Part shown: positions 33,729-44,969 of the stretch, piece by piece
Numbering within the stretch: position 1 is the stretch's first letter
How the letters are laid out: each line of letters starts with the position of its first letter
Source of the DNA: Acidimicrobiales bacterium
GTDB lineage: Bacteria; Actinomycetota; Acidimicrobiia; Acidimicrobiales; Iamiaceae
Assembly (NCBI GenBank): GCA_025463985.1
Contig: JAODBM010000079.1
Location: 1 to 50,392 of the forward strand
Reading direction: 5' to 3'
Length of the DNA: 50,392 nucleotides
The notes under the pieces: generated by a model
What the model was told of the DNA's origin: nothing
Seen by the model: only the letters and a program-made list of their open reading frames with translations
Database searches by the model: none
Made by a program: the position numbers and the translations under genes

Positions 33729-35519
33729 TCACGGCCGGTCGGCGAACGCCAGGTTGGCGATCTGCACCACGCCCTGCCCCCGCCGGTCGAACACGATCGT
33801 GACCCGGCGGACGTTGTGCAGGTCGACGCCTGCGAAGGCCGACAGCGGCACGCGCACCGTGTTCAGCAGCAGCTTGGGCTCGCCGGAGCCGTTCTCCCAT
33901 CCCGGTGCGTAGCGCAGGGCGTTGCTGTACGTGGCCGCGTTGACGATGACGCCCTTGCCGGTCTGGTCGACGAGCGCGACCCGCAGGTTGGTCTGCACGC
34001 CGATGGGGTTGTTCGAGAAGCCGAAGTTGAGCGCGGTGCGGAACGTCAGCGCCGTGAAGCCGGTGACGTCGCCCTTCGCCGCCGGCACCTCGAAGCGGAG
34101 GCGAGCGTTCGTGCTCCCCCACGCCACTCGCATCTGGTTGAGGCCCGGCTCGCCGCCGTGTGGCTCGGTGCCGTACACCCCGGTGTTGCCGAGACAGGGC
34201 GGCGTCGATCCGCCGCCCTGGCCGCAGACGTCGCGGAACAGGTCGATGCTGGTGACGCTGCCGCCGAGCGTGTCGCGGGAGACCTCGGACGTGACGTTGG
34301 TGCGGGCGACGTCGAGCCGCCGACGGTCGACCTGGGTCGAGTGGTAGCCGATCAGCACGCTGGCGCCGCCGATCGAGGCCGGCTTGGTCGTGCTGCCGTC
34401 GAAGAGCGGCGCGAAGGACGCGTCGGCGGTGACGTAGCGGCGCATGAAGCCGTTGACGTAGGCGAGGCCCGCGGCGCGCTGCGCGACCGGCGACAGCCGC
34501 TGGTTGCCGGGGGCGGTGCGGTCGCACACGCTGCCGCTGCCGGTCGGCCCGTCGTCGAAGCCCGTCGGCGCCGGCGGCGTCCACTCCGTGTTGAAGAAGT
34601 TGTGGTTGGCGCCGTCGATCAGGATCGTGTTGCGGTTCGTGTAGTCGTTCGGGTTGTCGTAGAGCGTGTCGTCGACGTAGTGCACGCCTTGGAGGTCGGA
34701 CACGTCGCCGTCGCAGTACGGCAGGATCACGCCGAGGTGCACGGCGTGGACCTTGCGACGCATGAAGTCGACCGGCGCGAGCAGCAGGACCGCCTTGATG
34801 CCGTAGCGGGTGGGCAGCGCCTGGTTCTGTTGGACCGCGGCGGCCACGCCCTCACCCCCGCGGGAGTGGCCCATGAGCCCGATGCGGCTGAGGTCGATCT
34901 TGCCGACGTAGGTCGACCCGAACGGCGCGCCGCCCGAGGAGCTCCAGGTCTTCCAGCGGTCGAGGTGGTGGAGGATCAACCGGCCGCGTGCGTCGGCTCC
35001 GCCGTCTTCGACGCCGGCGTCGGCGGCGTTGATGCCGTTGGCGCTGATCGACGCCACCACGAACCCGTGGCTGGCGAGGTTCAGGGCCATGCCGTCGTAG
35101 CCCCGGTACGAGCTGACGCGGTGGGACGGGCTCGTGCAAGGCCAGGTGGGGTCGCCCGACGTGCAGAACTCGTGGCGGCCGTGCAGGAAGATCACCAGCG
35201 GGAACGGTCCGCCCGAAAGGTCGACGGGGCGATACACGCGGGCTCGGTCCTCGACCGGGCCGGGCAGGCCGGGGAACGTGAGGGCGCTGTCGCCGAAGTC
35301 GTAGTCCTGGGTGGTGGTGACGAGCGGGCCGGTGGTGCCCGGGTCGGGAACGGCGGCAGCCCGAGCGGGCGCGCTGGCAGCGGCGAGGCGCGACGAGGCG
35401 GCGGACGCCGAGCCGGCGCTGACGCCCGACAGCGCGGGCACGAGGCCGGCGACGGCGAGCAGCAGCAACGCCCGGAGGGCGCGGGCCCTGCGGGCGCGAG
35501 TCGTGGGGGTCGGGGGCAT
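33729..35519 (-). CDS. Secreted alpha/beta-hydrolase with C-terminal beta-rich domain
   Basis: A 596-residue exported hydrolase. The signal peptide covers residues 1-41 (RARALRALLLLAVAGLVPAL and an AlaSerAla end). The hydrolase domain has FLHGRHEFC, the nucleophile S219 in GHSRGGEG, and a later DGANHNFF histidine; paired cysteines fit extracellular folding. The last about 170 residues, with GFTALTFRTALNFGF and VRRVTIVFDRRG, resemble a carbohydrate-binding-like jelly roll. Substrate may be a polyester or lipid ester; not certain. ATG at 35519 begins one base after the lipoprotein stop. Confidence 0.85.
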   Translation of the reverse strand: MPPTPTTRARRARALRALLLLAVAGLVPALSGVSAGSASAASSRLAAASAPARAAAVPDPGTTGPLVTTTQDYDFGDSALTFPGLPGPVEDRARVYRPVDLSGGPFPLVIFLHGRHEFCTSGDPTWPCTSPSHRVSSYRGYDGMALNLASHGFVVASISANGINAADAGVEDGGADARGRLILHHLDRWKTWSSSGGAPFGSTYVGKIDLSRIGLMGHSRGGEGVAAAVQQNQALPTRYGIKAVLLLAPVDFMRRKVHAVHLGVILPYCDGDVSDLQGVHYVDDTLYDNPNDYTNRNTILIDGANHNFFNTEWTPPAPTGFDDGPTGSGSVCDRTAPGNQRLSPVAQRAAGLAYVNGFMRRYVTADASFAPLFDGSTTKPASIGGASVLIGYHSTQVDRRRLDVARTNVTSEVSRDTLGGSVTSIDLFRDVCGQGGGSTPPCLGNTGVYGTEPHGGEPGLNQMRVAWGSTNARLRFEVPAAKGDVTGFTALTFRTALNFGFSNNPIGVQTNLRVALVDQTGKGVIVNAATYSNALRYAPGWENGSGEPKLLLNTVRVPLSAFAGVDLHNVRRVTIVFDRRGQGVVQIANLAFADRP

Positions 35520-35520
35520 G

Positions 35521-36066
35521 TCAGCCACCGGCCTTGAGCGGGCCGACCACGACGGGCCGGTGGGTGCCGATCTGGTAGCTGACGACGACGCCCGGATGCA
35601 GGATCGTCGGGTCGAGCACGGCGACCGACAGCGTCCGCCGCCCGTCGCCCGACCGCCCCTCGCCGATGTCCACGCCGTCGGCGCGCACGATGATGCGCGC
35701 GTCGCCGTAGGGGAACGGTCCGCCGGTGATGGTGAGGCGCCGGGCCTCGGCGACCCGGACGCTGCGGCCGGCGCGCGTGCGGGTGGCCACCGGCTGCCGC
35801 AACGGCACCCGGTCGACGACGCTGCCCGGACCGCGGGCCTCGACGGGGCCGGCCTTCGCGGTGAGCGCGTCATAGCGAGCCTGCACCTCGTCGTAGGGAC
35901 CGGGCGCTGCGGCGGCCGGCGTGACGCTCCCCCCGCCCCCGGGTCCGCCGGTACGGACCTGCTGGCCGCCGTTGGACGCACAGGCCGCGAGCACCAGGGT
36001 CGCCGCCGCGAGGGCGAGGACGAAGGTGCTCGGTGACCCGCCTCCGCTCGTCGGTTGGTGCCGCAT
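35521..36066 (-). CDS. Putative lipoprotein, 181 residues
   Basis: Type II signal peptide with lipobox LAAC (lipidated C29), then a glycine-rich linker and a domain with PYDEVQARYDALTAK and DARIIVRADGVDIGEGRSGDGRRTL. The domain is not recognised. It lies one base upstream of the secreted hydrolase on the same strand, so they are co-transcribed; it might tether, present or chaperone that enzyme. The ATG at 36066 gives the complete signal. Confidence 0.72.
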   Translation of the reverse strand: MRHQPTSGGGSPSTFVLALAAATLVLAACASNGGQQVRTGGPGGGGSVTPAAAAPGPYDEVQARYDALTAKAGPVEARGPGSVVDRVPLRQPVATRTRAGRSVRVAEARRLTITGGPFPYGDARIIVRADGVDIGEGRSGDGRRTLSVAVLDPTILHPGVVVSYQIGTHRPVVVGPLKAGG

Positions 36067-36273
36067 GCTTCTCGCTCCGATCTGGTCCGCCGGGGAGCGA
36101 ACCGGCCTGCTCGTCGATGGCCCTGGCCGCCGGCCGACCGCGAGGCGGGCGACATCTTGGCGTACGCGAGCTGGTGGTACCCGGGTTGGCCCGCGATGTC
36201 GCGGGATCGTCACGTTGCCGGCAGGCCCGGCGCCAGCGTCAGTAGCATGCGGCGGCCACGAGGGGGCTGACGC

Positions 36274-37983
<1,710 letters not shown>

Positions 37984-37986
37984 TCC

Positions 37987-38096
37987 GAACTGGGCGGAAG
38001 TGCGGTCACCCCAGCGACCGAGACCCCGCCCACGACGGCGGCGAGGCGCAACTGGGCGGAACAGCGGTCACCCCTGCGACCGAGATCCCGCCCACT
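37987..38096. repeat. Family B hairpin repeat, two copies with a 62-bp period
   Basis: Units start at 37987 (GAACTGGGCGGAAG) and 38049 (CAACTGGGCGGAAC), 62 bp apart, the same period as the array at 19573. Each has CGGTC...CGACCG inside and CCCGCCCA at the end. The array lies between the convergent stops of the amidohydrolase and the ABC exporter. Differences between units show they diverged after duplication. Confidence 0.93.
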
Positions 38097-38130
38097 ACCG
38101 CGGTGGACGGTGGGGTGGGCGGTTCGAGGG

Positions 38131-39918
38131 TCAGGCCGAGGACGCGAGGCCGCTGACCCAGTTGTCGTACAGGGCGGCGTAGCGGCCGCCGTGGTCGAGC
38201 AGCTCGCGGTGGGTGCCGAGCTCGACGAGGCGGGCGTCGGCGACCACGCCGACCCGGTCGGCCCGCTCGGCGGTGGACAGGCGGTGCGCGATGACGATGA
38301 CCGTGCGACCCTCCATCAGCCGGTCCATCGCCCGCTCGACCAGCACCTCGGTCCCGGGATCGAGGCTCGAGGTGGCCTCGTCGAGCACGAGCACGGCGGG
38401 GTCGGCCAGCGCGGCCCGGGCCAGCGACACGAGCTGCTTCTCGCCCGCGGACAGCCGGGAGCCCCGCTCACGGACCTCGGTGTCGAGGCCCTCGGCGAGG
38501 CCGGCGAACCGGTCGAGGACCCCGATGTCGGCCAGGGCCCGCTCGACCTCCGCGTCGCTGGCCCCGGGCCGGCCGATGCGGACGTTGTCGCGGATGGTGC
38601 CGGTGAACAGGTAGCCCTCTTGCGGCACGACGGTAACGGTGGCCCGCAGCGCCGCGAGCTTCGCCTGGCGCAGGTCGACGCCGCCGAACGTGACCCGGCC
38701 CGACGTCGGGTCGTAGAGGCGGGCGATGACCTTGGCGAGCGTCGACTTGCCGGCGCCCGTGGGCCCGACCAGCGCGAGGCGCTCGCCGCTGGCGATGGCG
38801 AGGTCGACGTCGCGCAGGGCCGGTGCACCGTCGCCGTACGCGAACGACACGTCCTCGACGAGGATCTCGCCCCGGCGGGGCAGGTCGACGGCGTCGGGGG
38901 CCTCGGGGACGTCGACCTCGGTGTCGAGCAGGTCGTACAGCTTCTGGAGGCCGGCCGCCGCCGACTGCACCTGGTTGAACAGCTGCGAGAGCTGCTGGAC
39001 GGGCTCGAAGAGGTTCGACAGCGACAGCACGAAGAAGGCGATGGTGCCGACCGTGACCGTTCCGCCCGTCACCAGACGGCCGCCGAAGCCGATGACCAGC
39101 GCGGTGCAGCTCAGCGCGGAGAGCTCGATCACCGGCAGGTACCAGGCCTGCACCCACACCGAACGCATGTGGGCTCGGTAGAGGTGGCGGTTGCGGAGGC
39201 CGAACCGCTCGGTCTCGACGCCCTCGCGCCCGTAGGCCTGGATGACCCGCACGCCGCTGATGCCTTCTTGGAGGCTCGAGAGGGTGAGGCCGATGCGGTC
39301 GCGGACCGTGAGGTAGGCGGCGTTGGAGTCGCGCTGGAACTTGACCGAGGCGAGCACGACGAACGGCAACGGCACGAGGCAGATCAGCGTGAGCTGCCAC
39401 GACACGATCGCCAGCACCACCGCCGAGAACGCGATGAGCAGGACGCTGGCCACGAACTGGAGCAGGCCCTGCTGCACGAGCTCTTGCAGCGAGTCCACGT
39501 CGGAGGTCATGCGCGAGACGACCACGCCGGCCTTCTCGCGGTCGTAGAACGGCATCGACAGGCGCTGGAGGTGGTCGAACACGCGCACCCGCATGTCGCG
39601 CAGGAACCCCTCGCCGACCTTGCTCAGGAGCACGATCTGCACGCGGTCGACGAAGAAGGCGACCACGGCGACGCCGATGTAGGCGACGACGGTGGCGTCG
39701 AGGAAGCCGGCGTCATGGCGCTTGATGCCGCGGTCGATCCCGAGCTTGAGCAGGTAGGGACCGGCCAGCGTGGTCAGGGTCCAGACGACGACGAGCCCCA
39801 CCGCGAGGCGCAGCGTCCGCCGGTACGGGCGGACCATGCGCGCGGTCCGTCGCAGGAGCTGGCGGGCCTCTCGGACGTCGAGCTTGGCGTCCGGGTCGAC
39901 CCCGGCCATGGGCATCAT
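38131..39918 (-). CDS. ABC exporter half-transporter (type IV), subunit 2
   Basis: A 595-residue transmembrane-ATPase fusion. Six membrane helices occupy about residues 35-315; the nucleotide-binding domain follows, with Walker A GPTGAGKST around 384-392, a slightly altered signature LSAGEKQLVS, and Walker B VLVLDEATS. It overlaps the stop of subunit 1 (ATGA), so the pair probably forms a heterodimer of the BmrCD/TM287-288 kind. Such exporters move drugs, lipids or peptides. The substrate is unknown. Confidence 0.93.
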   Translation of the reverse strand: MMPMAGVDPDAKLDVREARQLLRRTARMVRPYRRTLRLAVGLVVVWTLTTLAGPYLLKLGIDRGIKRHDAGFLDATVVAYIGVAVVAFFVDRVQIVLLSKVGEGFLRDMRVRVFDHLQRLSMPFYDREKAGVVVSRMTSDVDSLQELVQQGLLQFVASVLLIAFSAVVLAIVSWQLTLICLVPLPFVVLASVKFQRDSNAAYLTVRDRIGLTLSSLQEGISGVRVIQAYGREGVETERFGLRNRHLYRAHMRSVWVQAWYLPVIELSALSCTALVIGFGGRLVTGGTVTVGTIAFFVLSLSNLFEPVQQLSQLFNQVQSAAAGLQKLYDLLDTEVDVPEAPDAVDLPRRGEILVEDVSFAYGDGAPALRDVDLAIASGERLALVGPTGAGKSTLAKVIARLYDPTSGRVTFGGVDLRQAKLAALRATVTVVPQEGYLFTGTIRDNVRIGRPGASDAEVERALADIGVLDRFAGLAEGLDTEVRERGSRLSAGEKQLVSLARAALADPAVLVLDEATSSLDPGTEVLVERAMDRLMEGRTVIVIAHRLSTAERADRVGVVADARLVELGTHRELLDHGGRYAALYDNWVSGLASSA

Positions 39919-41861
39919 GGCCGCGCGCTCCCAGCCTCGACGCCGGCTCCCGCACCGGCACCGTCACCAGCGGCCGCTCCCGCACCATCACCAGCGGCGG
40001 CTCCCGCACCGGCACCGTCACCAGCGGCCGCTCCGGCGCTCGCGCTCACGCCTGCGCCTGCGCCTGCGCCCGCGCCCGCGCCCGCGCCCGCGGAGTGGCG
40101 GGCCTGCTCGTCGCGGGCGGCGGCCGAGGCCAGAACCTCGCGGTAGCGGGCGCTCGATCGCAGCAGCTCCTCGTGGGTGCCGTCGGCCGCGATGCGGCCG
40201 TCGTCGAGCAGCACGACTCGGTCGGCCAGCGCGATCGTGGCCGGCCGGTGCGCGATCACGAGCGTGGTGCGGTCGCGCATGACCTCGGCCATCGCGTCGC
40301 GGATCTCGTGCTCCTTGGTGGGGTCCACGGCAGAGGTCGCGTCGTCGAGGATCAGCACCCGCGGGTCCGCGAGCACGGCCCGCGCGATGGCGATGCGCTG
40401 GCGCTGCCCGCCCGAGAGGCTGAAGCCTCGCTCGCCGATCTCGGTGGCGTAGCCCTCGGGCAGCGCGGCGATGAAGTCGTGCGCACCGGCCAGGCGGGCC
40501 GCCCGCTCGATGCGGTCCAACGTCGCCTCGGGTTCGGCGAAGGCGATGTTCGCGGCCACGGAGTCCGAGAAGAGGAACGTCTCCTCGAACACGAGCCCGA
40601 TGGCCCGGCGCACGTCGCGCACGCGGGCATCGCGCACGTCGACGCCGTCGAGGAGCACGCGGCCGGCCTCGACGTCGTAGAAGCGCGGCACCAGCTTGGC
40701 CACGGTCGACTTCCCGCTGGCGGTGGCGCCGACCAGCGCGACGGACTGTCCGGCCGGCACCACGAGGTCGAGCCCGTCGAGCACGGCCCGGCCGGTGCCG
40801 TACGAGAAGCGCACGCCCTCGAAGCGCACCTCGCCCCCGCTGGGCGGCAGGTCGATCGGCGCGGCCGGGTCGACCACCGCCGGCTCGCTGACCAGCACCT
40901 CGTGCACCCGTTGGCCGGCGGCGGCGGCACGCTGCGCGTTGGCGATGATCATCCCGAGCATGCGCAACGGCCAGATCAGCAGCACCACGTAGGCGTTGAA
41001 GGCGATCAGCGAGCCGAGCTGCAGGTGGCCGGAGATCACCCGGTGGCCGCCGTAGCCGAGCACGGCGATCAGCCCGATGTTCGGCAACAGGTCGAGCAGC
41101 GGCCAGTAGGTGGCGCGCACCCGGGCGGCGTCCATCGACACCTCGTAGACGTCGTCGGCCTCGGCTCGGAGGCGGGCCACCTGCGTGGCCTCGGCGCCGA
41201 AGCCCTTGACCACCCGCACGCCCGAGACCGACTCCTCCACGACCGCGGCCAGCTCGGCCGACTCTTGCTGGACCCCGACCATGAGCGGGTGCAGCCGCGT
41301 CGAGAACCGCTTCGCCAGCACGTTGACCAGCGGCAGGAGCCCGAGGGCCAGCAGCGTGAGGAGCGGGTCGATGCGCACCAGGATCACCGTCACGGCCGCG
41401 ACCGTGAGGAAGTTCGACATGGTCAGCGGGATCAGGACGATGAAGTTCTGGATCTGCTGGAGGTCGTTGTTGGCCCGGCTCATCAGCTGCCCGGTCTGCT
41501 GCTCGTCGTGGTAGGCGAAGTGCAGCCGCTGCAGGTGGGCGAACATGCGGTCGCGCAGGTCCGCTTCCGCGAACCGAGCCTCGCGGAACGCCATGTAGCG
41601 GCGGACGCCGGTGAAGGTGCCGGCGACCACTCCGGCCACGCCGATGAGCACCGCATAGTGCGTCACCACGCCCTTGCGTCCCGGCACGATGCCCTGGTCG
41701 ATGGCCCGCTCGACCAGCTTCGGCACGCTCACCTTGGCCATCGTCCAGACGAGGCCCACGGTCACGCCGATCGTCAGGCCGAGCCACTGCTTGCGCATCT
41801 GGGCCCGCATCAGCGCCCAGCCATCGCGCGCGGACGACGTGGCCGCCGCATCGTCGGTCAT
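39915..41861 (-). CDS. ABC exporter half-transporter, subunit 1, with a Gly/Ala-rich tail
   Basis: A 648-residue half-transporter. Six helices lie in residues about 25-305; Walker A is GATASGKST around 377-385 (a serine-alanine variant), signature LSGGQRQR, and Walker B LILDDATS, with Asp replacing the catalytic Glu, so its own ATP site is degenerate and hydrolysis would rely on subunit 2. The last about 55 residues are almost only Gly and Ala (AGAGAGAG, AAAGDGAGAG), encoded by short repeats at 39946-40091. ATG at 41861. Confidence 0.92.
   Translation of the reverse strand: MTDDAAATSSARDGWALMRAQMRKQWLGLTIGVTVGLVWTMAKVSVPKLVERAIDQGIVPGRKGVVTHYAVLIGVAGVVAGTFTGVRRYMAFREARFAEADLRDRMFAHLQRLHFAYHDEQQTGQLMSRANNDLQQIQNFIVLIPLTMSNFLTVAAVTVILVRIDPLLTLLALGLLPLVNVLAKRFSTRLHPLMVGVQQESAELAAVVEESVSGVRVVKGFGAEATQVARLRAEADDVYEVSMDAARVRATYWPLLDLLPNIGLIAVLGYGGHRVISGHLQLGSLIAFNAYVVLLIWPLRMLGMIIANAQRAAAAGQRVHEVLVSEPAVVDPAAPIDLPPSGGEVRFEGVRFSYGTGRAVLDGLDLVVPAGQSVALVGATASGKSTVAKLVPRFYDVEAGRVLLDGVDVRDARVRDVRRAIGLVFEETFLFSDSVAANIAFAEPEATLDRIERAARLAGAHDFIAALPEGYATEIGERGFSLSGGQRQRIAIARAVLADPRVLILDDATSAVDPTKEHEIRDAMAEVMRDRTTLVIAHRPATIALADRVVLLDDGRIAADGTHEELLRSSARYREVLASAAARDEQARHSAGAGAGAGAGAGAGVSASAGAAAGDGAGAGAAAGDGAGAAAGDGAGAGAGVEAGSARP
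39946..40091. repeat. Low-complexity repeats encoding a Gly/Ala tail
   Basis: Alternating hexamers GCGCCT/GCGCCC at about 40050-40091 and 24-30 bp units around 39946-40035 (each with CTCCCGCACC... and ACCAGCGGC). They lie inside the 3' end of the exporter gene and keep the frame. The copy number is likely to vary by slippage. Confidence 0.85.
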
Positions 41862-42008
41862 CACGATGGCAGCACCTTCCCCTCTCCCGCTTGACCCGGC
41901 GGTCAGGGTATCGGCCGGACCCCGCCGGACCGCCAACCGGTTTCGCCGATCGAGCCCCTCGCGGCGACCGGCGGCGGTGTCGGAGGGCCGGCGGCAGGCA
42001 GGCGACGG

Positions 42009-42014
42009 TAGCGT
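42009..42014 (+). promoter_or_regulatory. -10 box of the DUF2752 gene
   Basis: TAGCGT seven bases before the GTG at 42022; leaderless pattern that decides the start. Confidence 0.55.
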
Positions 42015-42021
42015 CGTGGCC

Positions 42022-42510
42022 GTGACCTCGACAGGCCAGGACCCGGCGCCGCCGCCGACGCCAGCGCCCCCTGCAGCGCCGGCCGCGGCCGCGTTCGCGG
42101 TGGGAACGGCACCGCCATGGCGCCAGCCGGCCACGCTCGGGGTGCTGGCCGCAGCGGGCACCGCGGCGATCGGCATCGGCAACCCGAACACCTCCGGCGC
42201 GTTCCCGTTCTGCCCGCTGCGCGCGGTGACCGGCATCGACTGCCCGTTCTGCGGCTGCCTCCGCGCCACCCACGCGCTGGTGCACGGGCACGTCGGCACC
42301 GCGCTGAACCACAACCTGCTGTTCACGGTGGCGGCACCGTTCCTGGTCGTCGGCTGGTTGCTCTGGATGGGCCGGTCGCTCGGGCTGGCCTGGCCCCGGG
42401 TCCGCGCCCCGCGCTGGGCTCCGTGGGCCTTCGTGGCCGTGGCGCTCGCGTTCATGGTGCTGCGCAACCTCAGCGGCACGCCGTTCCACTGGCTCGACAG
42501 CGCCGCCTGA
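42022..42510 (+). CDS. DUF2752 membrane protein
   Basis: A 162-residue protein with an Ala/Pro-rich N terminus and two hydrophobic helices after the family signature FPFCPLRAVTGIDCPFCGC (C64, C74, C77, C79), which resembles the DUF2752 pattern CPxxxxTGxxCPxCGxxR. Function unknown; the cysteines could bind metal at the membrane face. The start GTG at 42022 follows a TAGCGT box by seven bases. Neighbour upstream is the divergent exporter operon. Confidence 0.87.
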   Translation: MTSTGQDPAPPPTPAPPAAPAAAAFAVGTAPPWRQPATLGVLAAAGTAAIGIGNPNTSGAFPFCPLRAVTGIDCPFCGCLRATHALVHGHVGTALNHNLLFTVAAPFLVVGWLLWMGRSLGLAWPRVRAPRWAPWAFVAVALAFMVLRNLSGTPFHWLDSAA

Positions 42511-42578
42511 GCGCTGGCCCCAACCAGGGGCTACAGAACGCGGCTGCGGATGCCGATGCCTAGGTCGGAGGTCGGTCG

Positions 42579-44918
42579 GTGCGCTTCGAACAGCTCGTTC
42601 TCTATCTGCCTGGTGATCAGTTCAGGCTGCGGTTCAGCCCGCGGGTCACGGTGGTGAGCGGGGTCGACGAGGCGGCACGAGCCGACCTGCTCGACGCCGT
42701 GATCAAGGCCACTGCGGGCCTCACGCCGAACGCCACGGTGATCTTCACCGACCACACCGGGCGGCGGATCTTCGCGGAGAGCACGGGCGCGACCTACGCC
42801 GACACGTCCGAGCCGGCTCCGACCCCGGCTCAGCTCATCGGCGGCGACCCCGACGTCCTCCTCCAGCTGATGGCCCTCCGCGCCGCCGACCTCGGCCTGG
42901 AGGGCGGCCGGCCGCTGGCCCAGCTGCGTGGCGACCTCGTCGGGGCCCGTTCGGCCGTGTCCGACCTCAGGGCCGAGCTCGACCAGGCCGTGGAGCGCGC
43001 GTTCGACTTCGACGAGCGACAGGACGATCTCGCCGAGGTGGCGGCACAGCTGGCGCGCCTGGAGGACGACGAGGCCCGTTGGCGCTGGCTCGAGGCCAGC
43101 GAGCAGGCCGATGACCTGCGGGCCGAGCTCGCCGCCCTCGACCGAGACCCCGACGGCAAGGACGACGCCGACTGCCGCCTGCTCGACGCCGTCGCTGAAG
43201 TCCGCGAGAGCGGCGAGGCCTGGGCGGACCTGGCCACCGCCGCGGAGCAGCTGCGTGACCAGCTCGGCGCCCCGCCCGCCGTGTCCCGGGCCGATGTCGC
43301 GCGGGTCGCGGCGACGCCCGACGCCGTGCCGACCATGTTCACCGAGCGCTTCAACCGCTGGCAGCAGGCGACCGCCGACCGCCGCGCCGCGGAGCTGGCG
43401 GCCGACGAGGTCGAGCATGCCGACCCCGCGGTGCCCGACGACGCGCTCGTCGAGGCGCTGGCCCGGGTGGACCAGGACGCGCTGTGGGCCACGCACGCCG
43501 AGCTCGTCGGCTGCTCGACCGCCTTCGAGGAGGCCAGCACCCGCTTCGGCGGCCTGAACGACGAGATCGACCCCGCGGTCGAGCACGACGTGGAGGCCGC
43601 GCACCTCGACGTGGTCCGCAGCCAGCGCCGGGTCAAGGAACGCTCGCTCCCCGGCGCGCTCGCGGCGGGCGCGCTCGCGGCGAGCACGCTGCTGTCGATC
43701 CGCCTCGGCATCGTGGCCGGCGCCGCGACCCTGCTCAGCGCGCTGGCCGTCGCCTGCTGGCTCGTGCTCGTGCCCCGCCGCCGCCTCTCCGACGCGGTGC
43801 GGGAGGAGACCGCGCAGCTGCGGCGGGCCGGCGCCGCGACCTGGCTCGGCCTGCACCTGCGCCGCATCGACGGGCCGATCGACGCCAAGGCCCGCCGAGA
43901 GCTCGAGGAGGCGGCGAACGCGAAGGCGGCGGCTGAGGTCGACTGGCAAGACCTCGTCGGTGAGGTCGACGTCGTGGTCGCCGGCGCCCGCGAGGCCGAG
44001 ATCCGCGCCCATGCCGCCGAGATCGATCCGGCGGCGCGCGCCGCCCGCATCGCCGAGTGCCATCGCGCCGTCGAGACCGCGCGCCGCCGGGAGCACGCCG
44101 CCGCCGGGGCGCTCACCTCAGGCCTGGGCGCGTACGGCATCCCCGAGAACATCCCGACCGACCAGGTCCGCAGCGTGCTCGCCGGGCGCATCGCCGCCGG
44201 GCGGGTCGCCCGCGACTGGGGCGAGCTGTTCCGCCTCGACGACGCCCTCCAGCTCGCCACGACCGACCTGGACCGGCTGCTCGGCGACCTCGGGTTCCAC
44301 GGTGACGACCTCGAGGAGCGGCTCACCCGCGTGATCGGAGCCGTGGCCCGAGCCCGCACCCGGCTCAGCGCCGCCGAGCACCAGCGCGACCGCGGCGAGC
44401 TCGAGGCCGAGCTGCGCGTCCTCGCCGAGCGGATCGAGCACGACCGCCGACCGGGCTGGGCCGGCTCGCCCGACCCGACCGAGCGGCCGGCCGACGAGGC
44501 CACGCTGGAGGACCGCCGGCGCACGCTTGCGGACACCTTGGCCGCGGAGCCACGGCCCGACGTGACCGGCGCCCAGCGGCGCTACGACTTGATGGTCTCG
44601 CGGGTCGCCGACCTCGAGCGGCAGCTCGGCGAGGGCCCCGACGGCACGGCCCCGCTCCACAAGCGGCTCATCGCGCGGGTGGCCCGCACGACCTGGCAGG
44701 GGGGCGTCGAGGAGTCGGTGCCGATCCTGCTCGACGACCCGCTCACGCAGGTCCCCGTCGACCAGCGCTGCGACCTGCTCGACATGCTCGTGCGCCTCTC
44801 GGACAAGACGCAGATCGTCTACCTGACCGGCGACCCCGTCGTCGCCCGCTGGGCCCGCCAGCGCGCCACCGAGGGCGCCGTCTCCCTCTTCGAACCCGAG
44901 CCCGCCACCGTTCCCTGA
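42579..44918 (+). CDS. Coiled-coil membrane protein with a degenerate ABC/SMC-type (YhaN-like) ATPase fold
   Basis: A 779-residue protein. The start RFEQLVLYLPGDQFRLRFSP then VVSGVDEAARADLL resembles the beginning of YhaN/RecF/SMC ATPases, but the Walker A GxxxxGK[ST] is lost. A long coiled coil follows, broken by two hydrophobic helices at about 357-397 that span a membrane, then more coiled coil. The C terminus keeps a Walker-B-like VPILLDDPLTQVPVDQR (about 714-730). It may be a structural or sensing relative of the ATPase. GTG at 42579 with GGAGG seven bases upstream. Confidence 0.72.
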   Translation: MRFEQLVLYLPGDQFRLRFSPRVTVVSGVDEAARADLLDAVIKATAGLTPNATVIFTDHTGRRIFAESTGATYADTSEPAPTPAQLIGGDPDVLLQLMALRAADLGLEGGRPLAQLRGDLVGARSAVSDLRAELDQAVERAFDFDERQDDLAEVAAQLARLEDDEARWRWLEASEQADDLRAELAALDRDPDGKDDADCRLLDAVAEVRESGEAWADLATAAEQLRDQLGAPPAVSRADVARVAATPDAVPTMFTERFNRWQQATADRRAAELAADEVEHADPAVPDDALVEALARVDQDALWATHAELVGCSTAFEEASTRFGGLNDEIDPAVEHDVEAAHLDVVRSQRRVKERSLPGALAAGALAASTLLSIRLGIVAGAATLLSALAVACWLVLVPRRRLSDAVREETAQLRRAGAATWLGLHLRRIDGPIDAKARRELEEAANAKAAAEVDWQDLVGEVDVVVAGAREAEIRAHAAEIDPAARAARIAECHRAVETARRREHAAAGALTSGLGAYGIPENIPTDQVRSVLAGRIAAGRVARDWGELFRLDDALQLATTDLDRLLGDLGFHGDDLEERLTRVIGAVARARTRLSAAEHQRDRGELEAELRVLAERIEHDRRPGWAGSPDPTERPADEATLEDRRRTLADTLAAEPRPDVTGAQRRYDLMVSRVADLERQLGEGPDGTAPLHKRLIARVARTTWQGGVEESVPILLDDPLTQVPVDQRCDLLDMLVRLSDKTQIVYLTGDPVVARWARQRATEGAVSLFEPEPATVP

Positions 44919-44969
44919 CCCCTACCCAGCCCCATCCAGCGACCCCCCACCCAGCGACCCCCCACCCAG

